NCBI GenBank assembly: GCA_034096865.1
Contig: JAWQFJ010000608.1
Coordinates: 55,001 to 67,500, forward strand
Reading direction: 5' to 3'
DNA length: 12,500 nucleotides
Source: Theodoxus fluviatilis
Taxonomy: Eukaryota > Mollusca > Gastropoda > Cycloneritida > Neritidae
Shown: positions 7,900 through 12,500 of the stretch, piece after piece
Numbering within the stretch: the first letter of the stretch is position 1
How the letters are laid out: each line of letters begins with the position of its first letter
Translations under genes and position numbers: made by a program
Notes under the pieces: model-generated
Database searches by the model: none
What the model saw: the letters and a program-made list of their open reading frames with translations, nothing else
Told to the model about the DNA's origin: nothing

Positions 7900-8004
7900 A
7901 CTAAGCCATTCAGTAGCCAGTTTCTCTTCAGCAATAACGTGGGTCACGCCGAAAGCCTTCTACGCCTAATCTATGCCCCTCACATTACCTACACAACATT
8001 AAAA
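7900..8004 (+). pseudogene. Possible Core-2/I-branching (GCNT-like) glycosyltransferase fragment
   Basis: A 35-codon plus-strand frame between TAA (7897) and TGA (8005) reads QFLFSNNVGHAESLLRLIYA, then PHITYTT. In the Branch-domain glycosyltransferases (GCNT and related xylosyltransferases) the start of the catalytic domain has a pattern like x-ERLLRAIYxPxNxYCIHVD. The match here covers the E-x-L-L-R-x-I-Y-x-P-x-x-x-Y core, but the CIHVD part is replaced by TTLK and a stop follows. TTTCTCTTCAG directly before CAATAACG resembles an acceptor. No other piece of the ~300-residue domain was found nearby, so I favour a short remnant or an exon whose neighbours are elsewhere. The similarity is short and from memory. 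Confidence 0.33.
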
Positions 8005-8292
8005 TGATGGGTACTTACAGATACGTTGTCAAATTGTAATTGCATATCTTGCACCCAGTTACAAATCACCCATAAACTCATAACCCTTAATAATCGAGTG
8101 ATGAATATGTTGGCGCCGACATTCTATAGCAGAAAACACAGTCTAACAGCAACGTAAATCGTGAACAATTTATCAGCCGTTCAGTCGCCGAGCAACGATC
8201 AAAACTAGGTCAAAACGATCCATGATCCAAGTTCTCCATAAGTGCCCTTCCCATTTTTATTGTTAGCATTACATCAAAAATGACTTACTTAC

Positions 8293-8399
8293 CCAGTGAT
8301 CTGGCTAAACGCTTTGAGAGGAAGATTCGCAGAGTCCAGTCACATGAAATCGGGATGTAGACGTGCCTCTCTCAAATTGCCTGGACTGGATATGACTCC
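8293..8399 (-). pseudogene. CUB-like exon with canonical splice sites and one frameshift
   Basis: On the minus strand TTTCTTCTGCCAG ends at 8400 and CTGG/GTAAGTAAGT begins the next intron at 8292, enclosing 107 bp. One frame reads GVISSPGNLREARLHPDF; one base further on, a second frame reads CDWTLRIFLSKRLARSL. Together they follow the CUB pattern (G-x-I-x-S-P, about 11-13 residues, then C-x-W-x-[IL]), normally part of a ~110-residue extracellular beta-sandwich. The two halves are out of frame by one base at the ATTTCATGTGACTGG stretch, with TGA in the first frame. So either the exon is dead, there is a sequencing or assembly error, or the resemblance is accidental. The third frame stays open until TAG near the donor. 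The splice sites are the strongest part. Confidence 0.4.
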
Positions 8400-8942
8400 C
8401 TGGCAGAAGAAAGAGAACACACAAAATGTTTTCACACTTTTATGTCGGTATATCAGGTATAGGAAATTCAATTAGAACTTTTCTTCACGAACTGCGACGT
8501 GGCGGGACCTAACATGAAGGTTATGCTCGATGAATGCATCCTCGTTTTTATACATCCAGTTTTATTTGTTCTCGGATTTAACACAGATGATCATGGAACC
8601 AACCCATACGACCCAAAAGAAGCATCAGGGTGTTGGCTATGTTCAAAATCAGTGTTAAATTTTTCACAGGGGTGCTGCAAAGATTTTTCTTTTGCTCTGG
8701 CTTATTCCACAATTTAAATTCCACATCGATCGGAACCACTCCGATGCAAAAGAAAGAAATGTTTACACGGCGTTGGTTAGTAGGCAGTTTTGAGATGAGG
8801 AAATGTAATAGTTTTGTTTTGGATTTAGTATGGTCCGTTAAGCTCGGTGAATAGGTCCATCTCCGTAACAGTTAGTCCAACATGGGGGTCGAAAAAAAAA
8901 GCCTTTACCAGCTACTGAATGGTTTTTTGGTCAACGCCTTAC
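8400..8942. other. Unique DNA with small ORFs of doubtful value
   Basis: One plus-strand ORF with a proper ATG, 8514-8717 (67 codons), has a hydrophobic start (CILVFIHPVLFVLGF) like a signal or membrane segment, followed by a Cys-rich tail including CWLC and CC. It has no known motif and could be chance. A second frame at 8630-8854 overlaps it with no supporting feature. No tandem repeat or RNA gene is present. Confidence 0.3.
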
Positions 8943-9112
8943 GTGTTGTTACACCTGTAAATCTGCTCTATACAGGTTCTGCACTGGTCTGCCCCACGCT
9001 GCACTACCTTGTCAGGAGCTCCTTAGATGGGGAGGCGGACGTCGTAACGTTCAAGAAGCTCTCAACGTATCTTGCAATGCCCGCACAGGTACAACCTGAC
9101 TCGTCGCTTTAA
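8882..9112 (+). CDS. Hypothetical ORF, 76 codons
   Basis: An ATG-started plus-strand frame. The protein begins MGVEKKSLYQLLNGFLVNAL, then has hydrophobic stretches, an acidic loop (SSLDGEADVV), a basic patch (TFKKL) and a Pro/Gln-rich end. The composition is protein-like and the frame shows good codon variety, but I recognise no domain, and no promoter or poly(A) signal is evident. A competing interpretation on the opposite strand is a splice-bounded Cys-rich exon at 8943-9021, so at most one of the two is likely to be real. Confidence 0.2.
   Translation: MGVEKKSLYQLLNGFLVNALRVVTPVNLLYTGSALVCPTLHYLVRSSLDGEADVVTFKKLSTYLAMPAQVQPDSSL
8943..9021 (-). CDS. Possible Cys-rich internal exon
   Basis: The minus strand has a good pyrimidine-rich acceptor (GTCCGCCTCCCCATCTAAG, ending at 9022) and a GTAAGG donor at 8942, enclosing 79 bp. 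With two leading bases, the frame reads APDKVVQRGADQCRTCIEQI, then YRCNN, with cysteines spaced C-x2-C-x7-C. Entry phase (two bases needed) is compatible with the 1-base overhang of the candidate exon at 12095-12231. It is not compatible with 9505-9588, because joining T to GA would create TGA. I cannot name a family; small secreted or receptor Cys-rich modules are possible. It overlaps the plus-strand ORF at 8882-9112. Confidence 0.25.
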
Positions 9113-9168
9113 TTGTTGCATATGGTTTGAATGAAAGATGGCAAGATAATGTAGCGATTTTTATTCTG

Positions 9169-9627
9169 TTAAGTTCTTTGTGGGGGTAAAATGGCTGCAG
9201 ACAAATGATATAACAGTGAAATTCTTTTTCGTTGACGATCTGACGGCCCTGACCTATGGCCGACAGAAATTATATTCATTTCTATTTTTAAGAGGAAGTA
9301 ATCGCAAAGCATTTCACAGTGGAAAAATAACCCCTGGACGTAAGTAGGGACAAAGCAGTATTGAATGGAGTTGGCTGCACGGTAAGAGCGAGAGACTGTC
9401 GAAGCGTGTTTGCTCTGACTAGATTGGTGGGGAAGAGAGGCTCCGGACAGCCGTGTGGAATGTTGGCTTCTCCCTGTTTGACTTCCAACGACCTCACTAC
9501 TTACAGCGACTCTCAAAACACTCCCGAATGCGTAGATCACACCGGTCTTGGATCTCACAGATATCATCCCAGTGTGTCTGTTTGGTTCCTGATTATTCCA
9601 GCACAGTGTCACTGTCATCACGCTCAT
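9169..9627 (-). CDS. Longest non-repeat open frame, 152 codons, unrecognised
   Basis: From ATG at 9627 the minus strand stays open for 152 codons (MSVMTVTLCWNNQEPNRHTG, a Ser/Arg-rich middle, then a Phe/Leu/Tyr-rich stretch and a basic tail ending in ILPPQRT). It is the longest frame outside tandem repeats, but the composition is uneven and no domain, repeat or signal peptide is evident. A plus-strand frame of 107 codons lies opposite (9361-9684). A different minus-strand frame in the same place forms the Cys-rich exon candidate at 9505-9588. An open frame of this length can still arise by chance in 12.5 kb read six ways. Confidence 0.18.
   Translation of the reverse strand: MSVMTVTLCWNNQEPNRHTGMISVRSKTGVIYAFGSVLRVAVSSEVVGSQTGRSQHSTRLSGASLPHQSSQSKHASTVSRSYRAANSIQYCFVPTYVQGLFFHCEMLCDYFLLKIEMNIISVGHRSGPSDRQRKRISLLYHLSAAILPPQRT
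9505..9588 (-). CDS. Possible Cys-rich internal exon with strong donor
   Basis: Minus-strand segment of 84 bp between an AATAATCAG acceptor (weak pyrimidine tract) and a strong GTAAGTAG donor at 9504. With two leading bases it reads TKQTHWDDICEIQDRCDLRI, then RECFESR, ending with one base over, so it is a phase 1-1 exon of 27 codons plus overhangs. Cysteines are spaced C-x5-C-x6-C and the composition is strongly protein-like (WDD, alternating acidic and basic residues). The entry phase fits the exit phase of the exon candidate at 12095-12231, 2.5 kb upstream on the same strand. No family is recognised; helical Cys-rich receptor modules are one possibility. Confidence 0.3.
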
Positions 9628-10160
9628 TTTCCAAGTACCACAAACTATAACATTCTTCAAGAACCAAAAAGTAAAATTTTATAGTAATGATACCATTCAA
9701 ATTGACCAACAATATCGATCTCCATCCCTACAGATATTTCATTCGAAGTTTATGAGGCGAAGTAACAGAGGCTTCTATAAACCTGACACTCGCTTTTCCG
9801 TTGCATTTCCTCCGCTTTCATCATGATAAAAGCTCCTTTGCTTTAAAAGGATTTCGTTTCCTCTCTCACGGCTGTCTCTCATGCCACTAAAACCACGCGT
9901 CATATCCTCAGAAGCCATCGCATTTGATGGAATGATGACGTTGCTCTACAGAGAACCAGGATCACTCTGAAGATCCCACAAGTCTACCGTGTTCCATTTC
10001 CTGGACCTTTCCGATCAGCGTCTGCAATTGTTTTCTATAAGCGCTTCTTTGACTTCATCAAAAACTTCAAAGGGCTATAATTCTTGGACACGGGGGAAGG
10101 GAGAGGAAGTTCCGGTAATTACTGTTGCGTTTGTTTTGCTTCGACACGTCGTAGACGTTG
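9628..10160. other. Unique DNA, no clear gene
   Basis: A 73-codon plus-strand frame (9989-10210) starts at GTG and runs into the minisatellite, so I do not call it. On the minus strand, around 9970-10085, two short coding-like fragments (PFEVFDEVKEALIENN and KQLQTLIGKVQEMEHGR) lie in different frames, each ending in a stop. They could be a remnant of a helical protein or chance. Confidence 0.3.
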
Positions 10161-10312
10161 AACCAACGCTAGCGCAGTCACACAGTCACACAGAGGGGAA
10201 CCAACGCTAGCGCAGTCACACAGTCACACAGAGGGGAACCAACGCTAGCGCAGTCACACAGAGGGGAACCAACGCTAGCGCAGTCACACAGTCACACAGT
10301 CACACAGAGCGG
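10161..10312. repeat. Minisatellite of four units with a nested 8-bp repeat
   Basis: Units begin AACCAACGCTAGCGCAGTCA at 10161, 10199, 10237 and 10267 and end in CAGAGGGG (CAGAGCGG in the last). Their lengths are 38, 38, 30 and 46 bp. The differences are entirely due to the inner 8-bp word GTCACACA, present 2, 2, 1 and 3 times. Each unit also holds the 8-bp palindrome CGCTAGCG. The outer units are otherwise nearly identical, so both levels have changed recently. Confidence 0.95.
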
Positions 10313-10464
10313 CAGGTGCATCGTAGGTGTTCACCAAGTATGTTAATTCACGCACAAGATTACACGCACTTACAGAATTACGACATAGGGTTGCAGCAGG
10401 TATGGCATTATCAAGATATTTAAATAAACCCTAATTGTTCCCGTCCCAAAGGGCAGAAACTCAT

Positions 10465-10533
10465 CACGTGGCCGAGGTAAAAGGTTAAAGGTGAAGATGC
10501 GCTCTTTAAATAGTACGACTTTCCACCTATTGG
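10465..10533 (+). promoter_or_regulatory. Cluster of promoter-like motifs (tentative)
   Basis: In about 70 bp there is a CACGTG E-box (10465-10470), an AGGTTA-A-AGGTGA direct repeat with one-base spacing (10482-10494, DR1-like, two mismatches from AGGTCA half-sites), a TTTAAATAG TATA-like word just after 10500, and ATTGG (reverse CCAAT) near 10530. Each motif is common by chance. No convincing first exon follows on either strand, so the call rests only on clustering. Confidence 0.15.
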
Positions 10534-11110
10534 TGGGTGCTCAAACCGCACACTTGTGACCCCCTGGTCATCGGGCAACTATTTTAATCATTCCAGCACC
10601 ATCTCAACTTCCCAGGGAGCATGCAGCCAGGCTGAGAAGGATAGCACACACTTCGCCACACACACAAAGCCTACACAGCCTCAGACATTCATATGGAGTG
10701 TAAGGTTTTAGGTTGTACGTGTCTTTATCTCCCATGAAACGACATTTCCCCCACTGTGTCATCATTCCAATGACCAGCAAGGTAAAATACTGTATTCCAC
10801 AAACATGTCAGTATAGCGAAGAATGCAGTTTGTAATACCATTTTCTCTATCAATCTAGATACATTCTGTCACAAGAAAATATGTGTGGGTGTTGGCACAG
10901 CTTGCCGTTGCTGCCTTTGTTTCCAGTTTCATACCAAAAAGTCTTGACCACGTGGAAATGATTGATCAGATAACAGCACATGCAAGTACATGTACACATA
11001 AAACGTTGGCAATTTTCTAGAATTTTCTATGAATTGACCCTTAGTGAGATGTCGAGAGCTCCGTCATTGCCTTGCTAATGAGGATTTACTCCGTACAGCT
11101 TGATCTCTTC
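10534..11110. other. Unique DNA, no clear gene
   Basis: The most coding-like segment is a 53-codon plus-strand frame (10859-11020) directly after a good acceptor-like TTTTCTCTATCAATCTAG. It has a hydrophobic start (YVWVLAQLAVAAFVSSFIPK) and then a short acidic stretch, but no donor or start codon defines it. Nothing else stands out. Confidence 0.3.
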
Positions 11111-11120
11111 TCATTTTCTT

Positions 11121-11264
11121 TTCGTCCTCCTCCTCCTTCTTCTCGACCTCCTCCTCCTCCTCCTCCTCCTCCTCCTCCTCCTCCTCCTCCTCCTCCTCCT
11201 CCTCCTTTTTCTTCTTCTTCTTCTTCTTCTTCTTCTTCTTCTTCTTCTTCTTCTTCTTCTTCTT

Positions 11265-11297
<33 letters not shown>

Positions 11298-11394
11298 CCT
11301 CCTCCTCCTCCTCCTCCTCCTCCTCCTCCTCCTCCTCCTCCTCCTCCTCCTCCTCCTCCTCCTCCTCCTCCTCCTCCTCCTCCTCCTCCTCCTC
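11121..11394. repeat. Homopyrimidine compound microsatellite (TCC)n-(TTC)n-(TCC)n
   Basis: After a short imperfect lead-in with a GA break at 11145-11146, the plus strand is pure C/T from 11147 to 11294 and again from 11296 to 11394, interrupted only by one A at 11295. The order is TCC triplets to ~11204, TTC triplets to ~11294, then TCC triplets. The tract is close to mirror-symmetric about its middle and so is a strong candidate for intramolecular triplex (H-DNA). Open frames through it on both strands give poly-Leu, Ser, Pro, Arg, Lys, Glu or Gly and are artefacts. Confidence 0.97.
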
Positions 11395-12094
11395 GTTCTA
11401 GAAGGACAAGCAACTTGCTGCATGGCCGAGCGCACATTAAGATTTTCTCCAATAAAGTAAAACAGAGAGAAGACGAGAAATTGTTCAATGTGGTCAAGTG
11501 TACGTCAAATTATGCAATGAAAAAAAGATAGGGGAACGTAGCCTAATTTACATTGCTATTGATATATCCAAGGATATTACTTTTTTGTCTCCTATCAAGG
11601 GCTTGGTATCTGTATTGTGATCTTAAGGTCTTGTAAAAGACATGCTTAGTATTAACAATTGAGACTACAAAATCGGTGTGGATTTTAAGTTCTCAAAGAA
11701 TGGCTGCCGTGGAAAACAAATATTGAAACAAAAAGAGCATCGACAACAACTGTGTGTGCAACACATTTTCTGTAGTCGCACAAATCAAATTGAATATCAG
11801 AAATGAAATGAAATGAATTTTTTATACGTTAAGATAGTGGTTCTCATAACTTTTTAATCAGTCTTGGCTACATCAGCTGCTTTTTGGCGCGAAAAGTGAT
11901 TAATCTAATAATTATTCGCCATGAGGTCATGGTCAATGCAGCAGAGTTTTCAAGTGAAGGATCACACCCATTCGTGTTTTCAGCTTTACCCCAGTGTATA
12001 TCGAATGGTACGACATACACATGTACATCTCCATAATGTGAAAACCAGAAGACAACCTTTTCTAATATAAGAGAAATGTGTAAAAATCACTTAC
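11395..12094. other. Unique AT-rich DNA
   Basis: 700 bp with no persuasive reading frame. An AATAAA word occurs at 11451-11456 on the plus strand without an upstream gene to serve. A short AATGA-type run lies at about 11801-11818. If the minus-strand exon at 12095-12231 is real, this is its downstream intron. Confidence 0.45.
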
Positions 12095-12231
12095 CTAACG
12101 CTCTGCGTCTGAGCCTTAAATCCGACACAGGAAACTTCTCGAAAAAGTCTGCGTCGACTTTTGTGGAGTGTATCAGAAAACTTTCAGACCCAAATATGTC
12201 CGAACGATTTCCCAGAGGACCGTTTGAGACG
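12095..12231 (-). CDS. Best internal-exon candidate, protein family unknown
   Basis: On the minus strand a textbook 3' splice site (TGCTAAT branch point, then CCTACAG ending at 12232) and a strong GTAAGTG donor (starting at 12094) enclose 137 bp that is open in one frame. It reads VSNGPLGNRSDIFGSESFLI, then HSTKVDADFFEKFPVSDLRL and RRRAL. It enters with one base of a split codon and leaves with one base over. The region is richer in CpG than its surroundings (TTCGGAC, GTCGACG, TCGAG, GACGCAGAGCG), as often seen in exons. The protein is mixed, with an aromatic-acidic middle (DADFFEKFP) and a basic end; no cysteine, signal peptide or domain is recognised. The exit phase fits both 9505-9588 and 8943-9021. 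No upstream exon is visible before the window end. Confidence 0.42.
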
Positions 12232-12500
12232 CTGTAGGATTAGCATTTCAAACCCGCGGCACCGACGAGTTCTGGGCCTTCAGTGTCCTAGAAGTGCACT
12301 TGGGTCAGATACATTAAGGCTGACGTGTCTGCAAACCAGATCCGAGGAGCCAGGAATCTTCCACACCGACAAACCCTCCAACTCCTTTAGCATTCTGGGT
12401 CATCAGCATCTAGTCTGCTGCAAGTGTGTGAACACTCAGGAGGATCAAGGCATTGGCGGAGATGAGACAGTCAGGACTGCAAGGGTCTATTGGGAGGGAA
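12232..12500. other. Unique DNA, likely intron or intergenic
   Basis: GC content is higher than in the preceding 700 bp, but I find no open frame of useful length on either strand and no repeat. If the exon at 12095-12231 is real, this is its upstream intron. Confidence 0.4.

Noticed and set aside
9293..9339. 47-bp plus-strand micro-exon between TTCTATTTTTAAG and GTAAGTAGGG
   Set aside because: The splice words are good, but 47 bp is too short to judge coding character and nothing on the same strand connects to it.
9361..9684. Plus-strand 107-codon frame
   Set aside because: It starts at TTG, has no recognisable motif and lies opposite longer minus-strand frames; the first ATG is over 30 codons in.
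11064..11531. Four long frames of poly-Arg/Lys/Glu, poly-Ser, poly-Leu/Pro and poly-Gly/Arg
   Set aside because: They are products of the TCC/TTC microsatellite read in different frames.

Overview
The window looks like nuclear DNA of a metazoan, most likely an invertebrate. It has no compact operon-like gene layout and no long open reading frame outside repeats. It carries many micro- and minisatellites, a pair of miniature inverted-repeat transposons, and short coding-like segments bounded by eukaryotic splice signals (GTAAGT donors, pyrimidine-AG acceptors, one TGCTAAT branch point). A marine lophotrochozoan such as a mollusc is my guess from the general character of the DNA; nothing in the sequence proves it. 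No rRNA, tRNA, CRISPR array, viral gene or complete protein-coding gene is visible.

Layout. 1-1566 is dominated by (CAC/CAT)n trinucleotide DNA, with a roughly 110-bp higher-order period between 428 and about 1030. 2225-2451 and 4369-4604 are two copies of one MITE-like element in opposite orientation. Between them lie a 28-unit minisatellite (2501-3200), an A-rich unique stretch and a (CATC/CATT)n array (3764-4107). 5076-5650 is a very homogeneous 25-bp minisatellite of exactly 23 units. 6661-6854 is a 36-bp (12-codon) tandem repeat. 10161-10312 is a 38-bp minisatellite with a nested 8-bp repeat whose copy number varies. 11121-11394 is a long homopyrimidine TCC/TTC/TCC tract. Together the arrays fill roughly 3.6 kb, about 29% of the window.

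Gene content is fragmentary. The best candidates are minus-strand exon-like segments at 12095-12231, 9505-9588, 8943-9021 and 8293-8399 (the last CUB-like but frame-disrupted). There is also a decayed plus-strand reading frame at 7045-7414 and a plus-strand remnant at 7900-8004 resembling the start of a Core-2/I-branching (GCNT-type) glycosyltransferase domain. The minus-strand candidates do not join into one continuous frame, so I do not claim a single gene; they could be exons of different genes, a decayed gene, or partly chance. The region reads best as intronic or intergenic DNA rich in tandem repeats and mobile-element remnants.
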